Part shown: positions 53,006-62,328 of the stretch, one piece after another
Layout: each line of letters opens with the position of its first letter
Numbering within the stretch: the first letter of the stretch is position 1
Assembly: GCF_008831235.1 (NCBI RefSeq)
Contig: NZ_WBKF01000002.1
Coordinates: 62,001-126,000 of the forward strand
Reading direction: 5' to 3'
DNA: 64,000 nucleotides
Origin: Pseudoclavibacter sp. CFCC 11306
GTDB lineage: Bacteria; Actinomycetota; Actinomycetes; Actinomycetales; Microbacteriaceae
Translations under genes and position numbers: made by a program
The notes under the pieces: model-generated
Database searches by the model: none
What the model saw: the letters and a program-made list of their open reading frames with translations, nothing else
What the model was told of the DNA's origin: nothing

Positions 53006-54655
53006 TCAGTGCTTGTCGCCGTCGTTGTCGCTGTCGAGCGGGTTCGGGTTGCCCGAGGCGATGTTGGCCTCGTGCACCTCGCGGGCGATCGTGACCTCCG
53101 GAGCCTCGCCGCCCTCTGCCTCGGCGAGCTCGTCGGCCATAGGCCGGCTGGCCACCACGGGGAAGGCGCCGGTGAAGCCGATGCGCTCAGTGGCGATGCG
53201 CTTGACCTCGGAGCGGCAGGCGTACCAGCCGATCACCAGAAGCGGGATCACGATGAGCATCGACGCCAGCGTGTAGGTGCCGGTCGGGTAGTCGAGGCCG
53301 ATGAGCACGATGACCAGCAGCAGGAACGCGAGCGTGGCGTAGTTCGTATATGGCGCACCCGGCATACGAAACTTCGGACGTCGGTAGAGACCCTGTTTCG
53401 CGAGCTGGTAGTACCGCAGATGCGCGAGAGTGATCGTGGCCCAGCCTGAGATGATGCCGATCGAGGCGAGGTTCAGCACGATCTCGAAGGCCTGCTCGGG
53501 AACGAACATGTTGAGCACGACGCCCATGAGAGTCACGATCGCGGTGAGCAGAATGCCGCCGTAGGGAACGCCCTGAGGCGAGATCTTCTGCGCGAACTTG
53601 GGCGCGGAGCCGGCCATCGACATGGAGTGCAGGATGCGTCCGGTGGAGTACATGCCCGCGTTCAGCGACGACAGTGCGGCCGTGAGAACCACGAGCTCCA
53701 TGATCGGCGCCGCCGCGTCGATGCCGATGTGGCTGAAGAACGTCACGAACGGGCTCTCGCCTGCACTGTACGCGGTGTAGGGAAGCAGCAGCACCAGCAG
53801 CAGCACCGAACCGACGTAGAAGACGGCGATACGCACGATGACGGTGTTGATCGCCTTCGGGATGACCTTGCGGGCGTCTTTCGTCTCGCCCGAGGTGGTG
53901 CCGACGAGCTCGATGCCCGCATAGGCGAACACGACACCCTGCATGATCACCAGAGCGGGCAGGATGCCGTTCGGGAACATCCCGCCGTTGTCGAAGATCA
54001 GGGTGAAGCCTCGCGGGTCGCCGGTCGGTGTGCCGAAGATCACGAAGATGACGCCGAGCACCAGGAAGATGACCAGCGCGCCGACCTTGATCAGAGCGAA
54101 CCAGAACTCCATCTCGCCGAACACTTTGACCGAGATGAGGTTCATGCCGACCACGATGACGAGCGCCAGCAGGGCGATCGTCCACTGGGGAATCGACTGG
54201 ATGAACGCCGAGTACTGACCGAACCACTTGACGTAGATCGCGATCGCGGTGACGTCGACGATCGATGTGGTGGCCCAGTTGACCCAGTACATCCACCCGC
54301 TGACGAATGCCGCCTTCTCACCGAAGAACTCGCGTGCGTACGAGACGAACGATCCCGAAGAGGGACGGTGAACGACCAACTCGCCGAGCGCTCGCAGAAT
54401 CAGGTAGGCGAACACGCCGCAGAAGGCGTAGATGATCAGCAGAGACGGGCCGGCCTGTGCGAGACGGCCTCCGGCGCCGAGAAAGAGACCCGTGCCGATC
54501 GCGCCGCCGATCGCGATCATCTGGAGCTGGCGTGCCCCGAGACTCTTGTGAAAGCCGGCCTCCTCTTCGATGAAGATGTTCTCTTCGGATGCAGCGGTGG
54601 TGACGATGCCCGTGTCTGGCGAGAGGCCGTCGGGCTTCGAGTGCTGTTGTGTCAT
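53006..54655 (-). CDS. ansP: Amino acid permease, L-asparagine permease type
   Basis: A 549-residue APC-family transporter with 12 membrane helices. The first helix region, ARQLQMIAIGGAIGTGLFLG, and the segments RPSSGSFVSYAREFFGEKAAF and VVFAYAGIELVG match mycobacterial AnsP closely. The N-terminus carries about 35 polar acidic residues and the C-terminus a hydrophilic tail ending in an Asp/Asn-rich stretch. The ATG at 54655 overlaps the GntR gene stop by four bases. The substrate is inferred as asparagine; related GABA or other amino acid carriers are possible. Confidence 0.85.
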   Translation of the reverse strand: MTQQHSKPDGLSPDTGIVTTAASEENIFIEEEAGFHKSLGARQLQMIAIGGAIGTGLFLGAGGRLAQAGPSLLIIYAFCGVFAYLILRALGELVVHRPSSGSFVSYAREFFGEKAAFVSGWMYWVNWATTSIVDVTAIAIYVKWFGQYSAFIQSIPQWTIALLALVIVVGMNLISVKVFGEMEFWFALIKVGALVIFLVLGVIFVIFGTPTGDPRGFTLIFDNGGMFPNGILPALVIMQGVVFAYAGIELVGTTSGETKDARKVIPKAINTVIVRIAVFYVGSVLLLVLLLPYTAYSAGESPFVTFFSHIGIDAAAPIMELVVLTAALSSLNAGMYSTGRILHSMSMAGSAPKFAQKISPQGVPYGGILLTAIVTLMGVVLNMFVPEQAFEIVLNLASIGIISGWATITLAHLRYYQLAKQGLYRRPKFRMPGAPYTNYATLAFLLLVIVLIGLDYPTGTYTLASMLIVIPLLVIGWYACRSEVKRIATERIGFTGAFPVVASRPMADELAEAEGGEAPEVTIAREVHEANIASGNPNPLDSDNDGDKH

Positions 54656-55371
54656 CGGTTCTCTCCCTCGTGTGTGTTCGATCGTTCTGTGAGAACGACG
54701 TCTTTGACCTGATCGAGATGGAAGCGCATGGCGTCTTCTGCCTCGGTGATCGACCCTTGGGCGATCGCGGCGACGATGCTGCGATGCTCGTGCTCAGAGG
54801 GAAGACGGCGGTTGGAGCCGTCGTTCAGCTGGCCGGACTGCAGGGCTAGAGCCGCTTTGATGCTGCGCAGCACCGTGGTGAAGACGCGGTTGCCCGAGGC
54901 CTCGGCGATCGCGAGATGCAGCTCGGTGTCCTGCCTGACCCATTCGTCGGGATCATCAGTGCGCTGCATGCTCTCGATGAGCCCCTGCAGGTGCTCGAGG
55001 TCGTGCTCAGAGCGGCGCACGGCGGCGAGACCGGCGGCCGGAATCTCGATGTGCGGCCTGGCTTCGACGAGGTCAGTCGCGCCGAACCCGGCGAAGTCGA
55101 CTTGTGAGACGGGTTCGGTCGCGATCACGAAAGTGCCGACCCCGACTCTCGTGGCCGTCGTGCCGCGCACCTCGAGTACGCGCAGTGCTTCGCGCACGAC
55201 CGAACGGCTGACGCCGAACCGTGCGGCGAGTGCGGCTTCTGAGGGCAGGCGCTGGCCGACCTTCACCACCCCGGCACTGATGGCGTGTTCGAGGTTCTGG
55301 CGAACATACTCGGTGGCACCGAGGCGGTTGACCGGTGGCACTCCTGCAGTCTGGCTGTCGGACAGGTTCAT
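54652..55371 (-). CDS. GntR-family regulator, FadR/FCD type
   Basis: A 239-residue regulator. The N-terminal winged helix (about 15-85) includes LPSEAALAARFGVSRSVVREALRVLEVRG; the C-terminal FCD ligand-binding domain (about 100-230) has the metal-binding pattern DTELHLAIAEASGN and SEHEHRSIVAAI. It is translated just before ansP with overlap, so it very likely controls uptake and breakdown of the permease substrate. A palindrome lies about 60 bases upstream. Confidence 0.88.
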   Translation of the reverse strand: MNLSDSQTAGVPPVNRLGATEYVRQNLEHAISAGVVKVGQRLPSEAALAARFGVSRSVVREALRVLEVRGTTATRVGVGTFVIATEPVSQVDFAGFGATDLVEARPHIEIPAAGLAAVRRSEHDLEHLQGLIESMQRTDDPDEWVRQDTELHLAIAEASGNRVFTTVLRSIKAALALQSGQLNDGSNRRLPSEHEHRSIVAAIAQGSITEAEDAMRFHLDQVKDVVLTERSNTHEGENR

Positions 55372-55429
55372 GAGAACAAGCTTGAGAGGTCTGCGTTTCC
55401 CGGGTGTTACACAGGTGCATCGACTTGGT

Positions 55430-55448
55430 TGCGTGGCCAGACCACGCA
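55430..55448. promoter_or_regulatory. Candidate operator of the GntR regulator
   Basis: TGCGTGG (55430-55436) and CCACGCA (55442-55448) are perfect inverted arms around CCAGA; the inner TGGCCAGACCA resembles FCD-type GntR sites (TGGTC-GACCA). It lies 59-77 bases upstream of the regulator start, between the regulator and the HerA-like gene stop. Confidence 0.45.
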
Positions 55449-55489
55449 GGAGAAGGGGTGCCGCCGGCAGACCGACTCGGTTGCGCGAG

Positions 55490-57295
55490 TCAGCGCTTCT
55501 TGCCGCCGAAGATGCCGCGGATGACCTCGCGCACCACGGTCTGGAACGTGCGCGACTTGACCACGTCGTCGATCACGTCGGCAACACCGTGCTCTTTGGC
55601 GGTTCGGGAGCCTGAGCGCGATGTCGACCGAGACTCGCGCTCGCGGGCGGCCTCATCGCGCTGGCGCTCGCGCTCTGCTCGGTCGGCGGCCTTGGCATCC
55701 GCATCGGCCTGCTTGGCGGCGGCCGCGTCAGACGCAGCCTGCGAGGCTGCGTCGATGCGGCCCTGCAGCTTCGCGGCGGCGCCCTCGGTCTGCGCAGGCG
55801 TGCCGTACTTGGCCTGCAGCGGCGAGGACGCGATGGCCTGGGACATGGCGTCTGCGGGCATCGGATCCATCGAGCCCTGCGGGGCGCGAACACGCGTCCA
55901 GGCGACCGGGGTCGGCGCGCCCTTGTCGTTGATGACGGTCACGATCGCCTCGCCGGTGCCCAGCTGCGTGAGCACCTCGCCGAGCTGATACTCGCTGGTC
56001 GGGTAGGTCGAGACGGTGGCCTTGAGCGCCTTCGCGTCGTCGGGGGTGTGCGCGCGCAGGGCATGCTGGATGCGGCTGCCGAGCTGGCCCAGCACGTCGC
56101 CGGGCACGTCTTTCGGTGTCTGTGTGACGAAGAAGATGCCGACGCCCTTCGAACGGATCAGGCGCACGGTCTGCGTGATCGTCTCGACGAAGCTCTTCGA
56201 GGCTCCCTTGAAGAGCAGGTGCGCCTCGTCGAAGAAGAACACGAGTTTGGGCTTGTCCTGGTCGCCGACCTCGGGCAGCGCGCGGAAGAGCTCGGTGAGC
56301 AGATACATGAGGAAGGTCGAGAACACCGCGGGGCGATCCTGCACACCGGGCACTTCGAGCATGCTGACCACGCCGAACTCGGTCGTCGCGCCGTCTGCGC
56401 CGGTCGCAGAGGCGGTGCGCAGAAAGTCGGTGACCTCGACGGCGGGCTGGCCGAAGAACACGTCTGCGCCCTGACCGGCGAAGTTCACGATTTCGCGCAG
56501 GATCACGCCGGCGGTCTGCGGCGAGAGACCGCCGATGCCCTTGAGCTCGGCCTTGCCTTCGTCGCCGGTGAGCCAGCTGAGCAGAGTGCGCAGGTCGTCC
56601 AGGGTGATCAGGGGCAGGTCGTTCTGCTTCGCGTAGTGGAAGACGAGGCCCAGGCTCGACTCCTGCGTCTCGTTGAGGTCGAGCACACGGGCGAGCAGCG
56701 TCGGGCCGAAGCCGTCGACCGTCGCGCGCAGTGGCACGCCCTGGCCGACGCCGCCCAGTGAGAAGAACTCTGTGGGCGTCGCGACGGGGTGCCAGTCCTG
56801 GCCGATGCCCTGCGTGCGTGCGGTGAGCTTGTCACTGGGGGTGCCGGCGACGGCGAGGCCGGAGAGATCGCCTTTGATGTCTGCGGCGAAGACGGGCACG
56901 CCGTTGGCGGCGATCTGCTCGGCCAGGCCCTGCAGGGTCTTGGTCTTGCCGGTGCCGGTGGCGCCTGCGATGAGGCCGTGGCGGTTCAGCATGCCGAGCG
57001 GGATGCGCACCTGCACGTCTTTGAGGGGCTCGCCGTTGACGAGCGCCCCGATGTCGAGCGTCGTGCCTTCGAAGGTGTAGCCGGCCCTGACGGCGTCGAC
57101 GGCCTGCTGCGAGAGCGGGCCGGATGCCGTGGTCGCGCTGGGCTGAGCCGCGGGCTGTGCTGCGTTGGTCTGCTCAGCATCGGGCTGAGGTGCATCGGGC
57201 TGAGGCGCTGGAACCGGCGCTGCCTCCTCAGTGGATGCGGGTGCGGGTTCTGGTGCTGCAGCGCCTGCGGGCTGCTCCGTGCTCTTCTCGGCCAT
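55490..57295 (-). CDS. HerA-like ATPase, DUF853 family
   Basis: A 601-residue RecA/HerA-type P-loop ATPase (YjgR family) of unknown function. Walker A is GATGTGKTKT (about 111-120), Walker B KLVFFFDEAHLLF, and FFVTQTPKDVP carries the sensor residue. The first 60 residues are an Ala/Pro/Glu-rich disordered leader with repeated PQPDAPQPDAEQ-type sequence; the C-terminal 110 residues are a charged Ala/Arg helix ending FGGKKR. It is monocistronic, convergent with nothing nearby. HerA family members translocate DNA, but this branch has not been assigned a process. Confidence 0.88.
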   Translation of the reverse strand: MAEKSTEQPAGAAAPEPAPASTEEAAPVPAPQPDAPQPDAEQTNAAQPAAQPSATTASGPLSQQAVDAVRAGYTFEGTTLDIGALVNGEPLKDVQVRIPLGMLNRHGLIAGATGTGKTKTLQGLAEQIAANGVPVFAADIKGDLSGLAVAGTPSDKLTARTQGIGQDWHPVATPTEFFSLGGVGQGVPLRATVDGFGPTLLARVLDLNETQESSLGLVFHYAKQNDLPLITLDDLRTLLSWLTGDEGKAELKGIGGLSPQTAGVILREIVNFAGQGADVFFGQPAVEVTDFLRTASATGADGATTEFGVVSMLEVPGVQDRPAVFSTFLMYLLTELFRALPEVGDQDKPKLVFFFDEAHLLFKGASKSFVETITQTVRLIRSKGVGIFFVTQTPKDVPGDVLGQLGSRIQHALRAHTPDDAKALKATVSTYPTSEYQLGEVLTQLGTGEAIVTVINDKGAPTPVAWTRVRAPQGSMDPMPADAMSQAIASSPLQAKYGTPAQTEGAAAKLQGRIDAASQAASDAAAAKQADADAKAADRAERERQRDEAARERESRSTSRSGSRTAKEHGVADVIDDVVKSRTFQTVVREVIRGIFGGKKR

Positions 57296-57667
57296 GCAGT
57301 AAGTCTACGGCTGGGGCTCAGCTGTTGCCGCTGCAGACACTCTTGCCATCTGCGGCCAGTGGCAGAGGAGCCGCCGTCACGGATTGCACTTCGCCGCCAC
57401 GGATTGGCACAAATCGGGAGATGTGGAGCGAATGCGGTGCATGTCGAGCAAACGGTGGTGGTGGACGCGGCGCCGAAGCTGCTGGAGGCGGCAAGTGATG
57501 CGGGAAAATGGTGTGTCTGCTGCAGACTGTGAGGGGAGCTGCGTCGCGTTGCCGCAGTCGTGCGGTAACCGTGCCGTGGCCGGTCAGTAGCCGCGACCGT
57601 GCGACCGTGTAGCAGTTTTTGTGGCGAACGTGCGCTTTACCCACAAAAAGTGCTGCAGAGCCAGGCC
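57296..57667. other. 372-base gap with an A/T-stem hairpin
   Basis: No gene is supported. It contains the HerA-like gene upstream region and, at 57611-57654, an imperfect hairpin: AGCAGTTTTTGTGG and CCACAAAAAGTGCT pair in 13 of 14 positions around a 16-base loop. The hairpin starts 13 bases past the glycosyltransferase stop and could end that transcript. The middle (57410-57560) has several short GGTGG/GCGGC-rich runs with no obvious role. Confidence 0.5.
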
Positions 57668-58693
57668 CTAGTCCAGCGGCGGCATCGGTTTCCAGGAGCG
57701 ATCGCGGTAGATCTTTCGCGCCCCGCGCATCCCCCTGAACAGCGCCGACAGCCCCGACTTGAACGAATGATCGACCGTGACGATGCGGATGACCTCTTTC
57801 GCGAGCGTCAGCAGCGTGCCGAAGCCGAAGACGAACCGGTTGTAGTCGCCGTGCAGGCGAAAGTACCGCGCCATGTAGCCGCGGTTGCGCATGATGTGAA
57901 AGCGCACCATGTCGCTGGTGCCGTTGAGCTTGCGGGTGCCGAGATCGAGCCGTTTGATCTCGCGGGTGCGCCGCAGAATGAAGGTGTTGACCAGCGCCGG
58001 CGTCGTGACCTTGGAGGTCAGGTAACCATAGACGGTGTCGTCCCAGTAGATGAAGAAGCGGGGATCGGGCAGCCCGACCTGCCGCACGACGTCGCGATGA
58101 AAGAGCCCGCCCTCGAAGCAGACCGTGTTCATCGGTAGCCAGTCTTGGGCGCTGAAGTCGTCTTTGGCCACTGGGTTCGGAATGCCCAGCGGCACGTTGA
58201 AGTCGAACTGCCAGTAGAACGGCGACCCGTCGTAGTTGTACCGGCGGCCCTGAATGACCTTGAAGCGGTCGGTCCACGGGGTCAGCCGCTCGATCGCCTC
58301 GGGCAGCACGGCCACGTCGTCGTCCATCAGCCACAGCCACTCGGCGCCCAGGTCGTAGGCGATCTTCGTACCTGCGCTGAAGCCTCCGGCCCCGCCGGTG
58401 TTCTCTTCTTGGGGCGCGTAGACGAGGCGATCGCGGCCGTCGGCGCGCTTGCCCAAGCGCTCCCGGTACGACTCGACGATCTCGCCGGTGTCGTCGTGCG
58501 AGGCGTTGTCGACGATCACGATCCATGAGGGCGCGGTCTTGAGTTCAGTGAAGCTGTCGAGCAGCACGCGCAGCAGCTTGGTGCGCTTGTACGTGACGAC
58601 GACGATGGCGACGTCGAGCGGATGCCGTGGCGCGGGAGTGCCCTCGGCTTGCGGCTGCGACTCAGCGCTCACGTCGACCCGACTCCCGTTCAC
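57668..58693 (-). CDS. Family 2 glycosyltransferase
   Basis: A 341-residue GT-A fold glycosyltransferase (GT2), cytoplasmic or membrane-associated, no transmembrane helix. The N-terminal Rossmann-like part has IVVVTYKRTKLLRVLLDS and the conserved IVDNASHDDT; the metal-binding acidic motif is LMDDDV (D124-D126). The acceptor half carries ED-like YWDDTVYGY and a Lys/Arg-rich C-terminus. It resembles galactofuranosyl/rhamnosyl transferases of cell-wall or exopolysaccharide assembly, but sugar and acceptor cannot be told. The start is a GTG at 58693. No neighbouring polysaccharide genes are present. Confidence 0.85.
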   Translation of the reverse strand: MNGSRVDVSAESQPQAEGTPAPRHPLDVAIVVVTYKRTKLLRVLLDSFTELKTAPSWIVIVDNASHDDTGEIVESYRERLGKRADGRDRLVYAPQEENTGGAGGFSAGTKIAYDLGAEWLWLMDDDVAVLPEAIERLTPWTDRFKVIQGRRYNYDGSPFYWQFDFNVPLGIPNPVAKDDFSAQDWLPMNTVCFEGGLFHRDVVRQVGLPDPRFFIYWDDTVYGYLTSKVTTPALVNTFILRRTREIKRLDLGTRKLNGTSDMVRFHIMRNRGYMARYFRLHGDYNRFVFGFGTLLTLAKEVIRIVTVDHSFKSGLSALFRGMRGARKIYRDRSWKPMPPLD

Positions 58694-58702
58694 AGTTCAT
58701 GG

Positions 58703-58787
58703 CGGTGGGCCTGGGATTCGAACCCAGGGAGAGTTGCCCCTCACTTGTTTTCAAGACAAGCTCCTTCGGCCGCTCGGACAGCCCACC
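58703..58787 (-). tRNA. tRNA-Ser (TGA)
   Basis: An 85-base class II tRNA on the reverse strand. The acceptor stem GGTGGGC pairs with GCCCACC (discriminator G); the anticodon stem CTTGT/ACAAG contains TGA; a long variable arm and TTCGAAT T-loop follow. No CCA is encoded. It lies immediately upstream of the glycosyltransferase gene on the same strand. Confidence 0.96.
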
Positions 58788-58920
58788 ATGTCGTTCTCGC
58801 CGCGCGGCCTGATCAGTCGAGATCGGGATGCGAGAGCAAGAGACAACCAGACCATCATACAAGACAAGGGCAGGCCCCGCGTGGATGCGTCTTCTGACTC
58901 TGTGGTGACGAGAGCGCCCG

Positions 58921-59880
58921 TCAGCCGATGATCGAATGAATCAGATCGGCGACACCGTCGCCTTCGAGATCGGCGACGACTCGGTTGGCCATCGCTTTGA
59001 CCTCGGGCAGTGCGTGCCCCATGGCCGCACCGATGCCCTCTTCTGCCGCCCAGGTGATCATCTCGATGTCGTTGAGCCCGTCGCCGACGACCGCGACGCG
59101 GTTGCGCGGGATGCCGAGCCGGCGCCGCACCTTCTCGAGCGCCGTGCCTTTGTTCACGCCGAAGGGGGCGATGTCGAGCCAGGCCGACCAGCCCACCGAG
59201 TAGCTCACCTGGTGCAGGCCGATGCCCTCGACGATGCGCTGAAACTCGGCGGTGTCATGTGCCGGAGAGAACACGACGACGCGTGTCACAGGGTGTGAGC
59301 GCAGGTCGTCGAGCGACACCAGCTCGGCGGGAGCGCTGAAGGTGCCCGCGTTGAACGGGCGGAAGAACCGCCAGCCCTGGTCGGCGTCTTCGACGGCATA
59401 TCGGGCGTCGGGCAGCGAGGGAACCAAGGCGTCGATGACCGGTGCCGGGTCGAAGAGCGTCATGTCGACGACACGCCAGTGTCCGGTGCACTCTTCGTGC
59501 GGCTCGACGCCGCTGTCGTCGACCGCGCGAGTGCGGATGCCCTGCGCGGCCTGACCTGTCGGCTCGCGCATACCGCAGACGAGCGCACCGTTCGAGCACA
59601 CGCTGTATTCGGCGGTGAGGCCCAGTTCGCGGTAAATGCCTGTGACGCCCTGAATGGGGCGCCCTGTGGCGATCATCACGACGTGGCCAGCGGCCTGTGC
59701 CATGTCGATCGCGCGCTGTACGGCGGAGCTGGCACGGTTGTCTGCGTCAACCGTGGTGCCGTCGAGGTCGAGTGCGATCAGCCAGCGGCCCTCATCATGC
59801 ACAGGCGGCAGCGGGATGCTGCCGGTCTCGGGAAACGAACCCTTGCCCGGGGCGTGCCAAGGCAGTGCGTTGCCAACCAT
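58921..59880 (-). CDS. HAD-superfamily (Cof-type) sugar phosphatase
   Basis: A 319-residue HAD hydrolase of the Cof/IIB subfamily, which typically dephosphorylates sugar phosphates or nucleotides. Motif I is DLDGTTV (nucleophile D38, acid D40), motif II ATGRP, motif IV GDGLNDIEM with the helix-cap domain in between (about 85-235). A 30-residue N-terminal extension with PPVHDEGRW precedes motif I. The ATG is at 59880. It is 67 bases from serS on the same strand. The substrate cannot be told. Confidence 0.88.
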   Translation of the reverse strand: MVGNALPWHAPGKGSFPETGSIPLPPVHDEGRWLIALDLDGTTVDADNRASSAVQRAIDMAQAAGHVVMIATGRPIQGVTGIYRELGLTAEYSVCSNGALVCGMREPTGQAAQGIRTRAVDDSGVEPHEECTGHWRVVDMTLFDPAPVIDALVPSLPDARYAVEDADQGWRFFRPFNAGTFSAPAELVSLDDLRSHPVTRVVVFSPAHDTAEFQRIVEGIGLHQVSYSVGWSAWLDIAPFGVNKGTALEKVRRRLGIPRNRVAVVGDGLNDIEMITWAAEEGIGAAMGHALPEVKAMANRVVADLEGDGVADLIHSIIG

Positions 59881-59947
59881 GTTGCTCCTCTTCGTTCACC
59901 CGCACAGTAGCCCATGCCGGTGACACTGTGGCGAACGGAGCGGGGCG

Positions 59948-61216
59948 TCAGGCGCCCGGCGTGATCGCCTCGATGCCGCCCAGGTACGGGCGCAGTGCTG
60001 CCGGTACGCGCACCGATCCGTCGGCCTGCTGGTGGTTCTCGAGAATCGCCACGAGCCAGCGCGTGGTCGCGAGAGTGCCGTTCAGGGTGGCGACCGGGGC
60101 GGTCTTGCCGCCCTCTTCGGGGCGGTACCTGATGCCCAGGCGGCGTGCCTGATAGGTGGTGCAGTTCGATGTGCTGGTCAGCTCGCGGTAGGTGTGCTGC
60201 GTCGGGATCCAGGCTTCGGTGTCGAACTTCTGTGCGGCGGATGAGCCCAGATCGCCGGCGGCGGTGTTGATCACTCGGTACGGCAGCTCGACTTTCTGCA
60301 GCATCTGCTCCTCCCAGCTCAGCAGTCGCTGATGCTCGGCGAGAGCTTGATCAGGCGTCGTGTAGACGAACATCTCGAGCTTGTTGAACTGGTGCACACG
60401 CAGGATGCCCCGGGTGTCTTTGCCATGCGAGCCGGCCTCGCGTCGGTAGCAGGTCGACCAGCCGGCGTAGCGCTTCGGCCCGGCCGTGAGGTCGATGATC
60501 TCATCGGAGTGATACCCGGCCAGCGCGACCTCGCTGGTGCCGGTGAGGTACTGGTCGTCTGCGTCGAGGTGGTAGATCTCGTCGGAGTGCTGATCGAGGA
60601 AGCCGGTGCCCTGCATGATCTCGGGGTTCACGATCGTCGGCGTGATCATCGGGGTGAAGCCGTTCTCGATCGCCTGGTCGAGAGCGAGGTTCAGCAGGGC
60701 GAGCTCCAGCCGAGCGCCCCAGCCGGTGAGGTAGTAGAAGCGTGCGCCGGAGACTTTCGCGCCGCGCTCCAGATCGAACAGCCCGAGGTGCTCGCCGATC
60801 GCCACGTGGTCTTTCGGCTCGAAGTCGAACTGAGGGTGCTCGCCGACTTCGCGTTCGACGGTGAAGTCGTCTTCGCCGCCTTCGGGCACCCCCTCGAGCA
60901 CGAGGTTCTGGATGCCGCGCACCGCGACCGAGAACTGCTCTTCGGCCTTGCGTGCGCGCCCCTCGGCCTGCTTGACCTGGTCGGCCAGCTCTCTGACCTG
61001 AGCCACCAGAGCGGCCTTCTCCTCTTTCGGCGCCTTGGCGACCTGTTTGCCGAAGGCGTTCTGCTGGGCGCGCAGCGTCTCGAACTCGGTCAGCGACACC
61101 CGGCGCGAGGCGTCGGCCTCAAGGGCCTGGTCGACAGCACTGACATCGCCTCCACGGGCGCGCTGGCTCTCGCGGAAGAGATCTGGGTTGGTACGCAGCA
61201 GTTCGACGTCAATCAC
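59948..61216 (-). CDS. serS: Seryl-tRNA synthetase
   Basis: A 422-residue class II synthetase that charges tRNA-Ser. The N-terminal coiled-coil arm (about 30-105, Glu/Lys/Gln-rich) binds the tRNA variable arm. The catalytic core has motif 2 [16 protein letters not shown] and motif 3 [32 protein letters not shown] is a serine-binding region. The GTG at 61216 starts IDVELLRTN, the family beginning, and follows a reverse-strand TACGCT -10 (61223-61228) by six bases with no ribosome-binding site: probably leaderless. It diverges from the diacylglycerol-kinase gene. Confidence 0.96.
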   Translation of the reverse strand: MIDVELLRTNPDLFRESQRARGGDVSAVDQALEADASRRVSLTEFETLRAQQNAFGKQVAKAPKEEKAALVAQVRELADQVKQAEGRARKAEEQFSVAVRGIQNLVLEGVPEGGEDDFTVEREVGEHPQFDFEPKDHVAIGEHLGLFDLERGAKVSGARFYYLTGWGARLELALLNLALDQAIENGFTPMITPTIVNPEIMQGTGFLDQHSDEIYHLDADDQYLTGTSEVALAGYHSDEIIDLTAGPKRYAGWSTCYRREAGSHGKDTRGILRVHQFNKLEMFVYTTPDQALAEHQRLLSWEEQMLQKVELPYRVINTAAGDLGSSAAQKFDTEAWIPTQHTYRELTSTSNCTTYQARRLGIRYRPEEGGKTAPVATLNGTLATTRWLVAILENHQQADGSVRVPAALRPYLGGIEAITPGA

Positions 61217-61222
61217 CCCACC

Positions 61223-61289
61223 AGCGTAAACCACCCGCGCAGCACACGCAGGGCAGGCACAGCAGGCATTCAGAATGCGCGGCTACGAT
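61223..61289. promoter_or_regulatory. Divergent promoters of serS and the lipid-kinase gene
   Basis: An 80-base gap carries two -10-like elements: TACGCT on the reverse strand (61223-61228, six bases before serS) and TACGAT on the forward strand (61284-61289, seven bases before the kinase ATG). Neither gene has a ribosome-binding site, so both transcripts probably start at the start codon. -35 sequences are poor. Confidence 0.5.
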
Positions 61290-61296
61290 TGAGGGC

Positions 61297-62292
61297 ATGG
61301 TCAGATCCCCGGGCGCGAAACGTCGTCGAGCCGCCGTGGTCTACAACCCGGTGAAACTCGACCGCGTGCGCCTGAATCCGATCGTCGAGCGTCAGGCCGA
61401 ACGCCACGGCTGGGGCTCGACGCTCTGGCTCGAGACCTCGGCCGACGACTCGGGCGCCGCTGCGGCCCGTGCTGCGCTCGAACAGGCCGTGCAGCTCATT
61501 CTCGTCGCCGGCGGCGACGGCACTGTGCGTGTGGTGGCCGAAGAGGTCGCCGATTCAGGCGTACCCGTCGCGCTGATCCCCGCAGGCACCGGCAACGTCC
61601 TCGCGCGCAACCTCGAGCTTCGCCTCGCGAACGTCGAAGACGCGATCGAAGTCGCTTTCACCGGCCAGCCGAGAGCCGTCGACGTCGGCGAGGCCCGCAT
61701 CCGCCGTGTCGACGGCCAGATCGAGACCAAGGCGTTCGTCGTGATGGCCGGCCTCGGCCTCGACGCCGAGATCATGGTCAGCACCAGCTCACGCGGCAAG
61801 CGGCTCTTCGGCTGGGTCGCGTACGTGACCGGTGCGCTGCGCGCGGTCAACCGGGCCGAACGCTTTCGCGCCCGCATCACCGCCGACCGGCGCCGCGACA
61901 TGCGCACGCGCTCGCACACGGTGCTGATCTGCAACTGCGGCATGCTGCCCGGCAATCTGCTCTTGGTGCCCGACGCCTCGATCGACGACGGCGAGCTCGA
62001 CGTGCTCGCGATCTCTCCGCGGAGGCTCAGCGACTGGTTCGGACTCTGGCGGCGCATCGTGGTCGAGCATCAGCTGACACGCTCGCGCACCGGCCAGCGT
62101 CTGGTCGAGCTCGGCGGAACCCACCGGCTCACCACGCTCTCGCACACGGTGGGCAAGACCATCGATGTGAGCGTCGAACGGGTGGTGCCGTGCGAGCTGG
62201 ACGGCGACGTCTTCGGCGAGGCGATCGGCCTCGAAGCGCGGATCAGACGCGGGGCGCTGTTGGTGCAGGTGCCTGCCGGGCTCGCCGACTGA
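61297..62292 (+). CDS. Diacylglycerol kinase catalytic-domain lipid kinase
   Basis: A 331-residue member of the diacylglycerol/sphingosine kinase family (DgkB/YegS-like). The nucleotide-binding motif is AGGDGTVRVV (GGDGT at 72-76), followed by LIPAGTGNVLARNLEL; the C-terminal lobe contains MAGLGLDAEIM and DGELDVLAI. It probably phosphorylates diacylglycerol or a related lipid for phospholipid recycling. The Arg-rich N-terminus may aid membrane contact. It is single, divergent from serS; its ATG at 61297 has no ribosome-binding site. Confidence 0.88.
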   Translation: MVRSPGAKRRRAAVVYNPVKLDRVRLNPIVERQAERHGWGSTLWLETSADDSGAAAARAALEQAVQLILVAGGDGTVRVVAEEVADSGVPVALIPAGTGNVLARNLELRLANVEDAIEVAFTGQPRAVDVGEARIRRVDGQIETKAFVVMAGLGLDAEIMVSTSSRGKRLFGWVAYVTGALRAVNRAERFRARITADRRRDMRTRSHTVLICNCGMLPGNLLLVPDASIDDGELDVLAISPRRLSDWFGLWRRIVVEHQLTRSRTGQRLVELGGTHRLTTLSHTVGKTIDVSVERVVPCELDGDVFGEAIGLEARIRRGALLVQVPAGLAD

Positions 62293-62328
62293 CCGGAGCC
62301 GGCAGGCGGCCACTCCTGCTGCGTCGCA

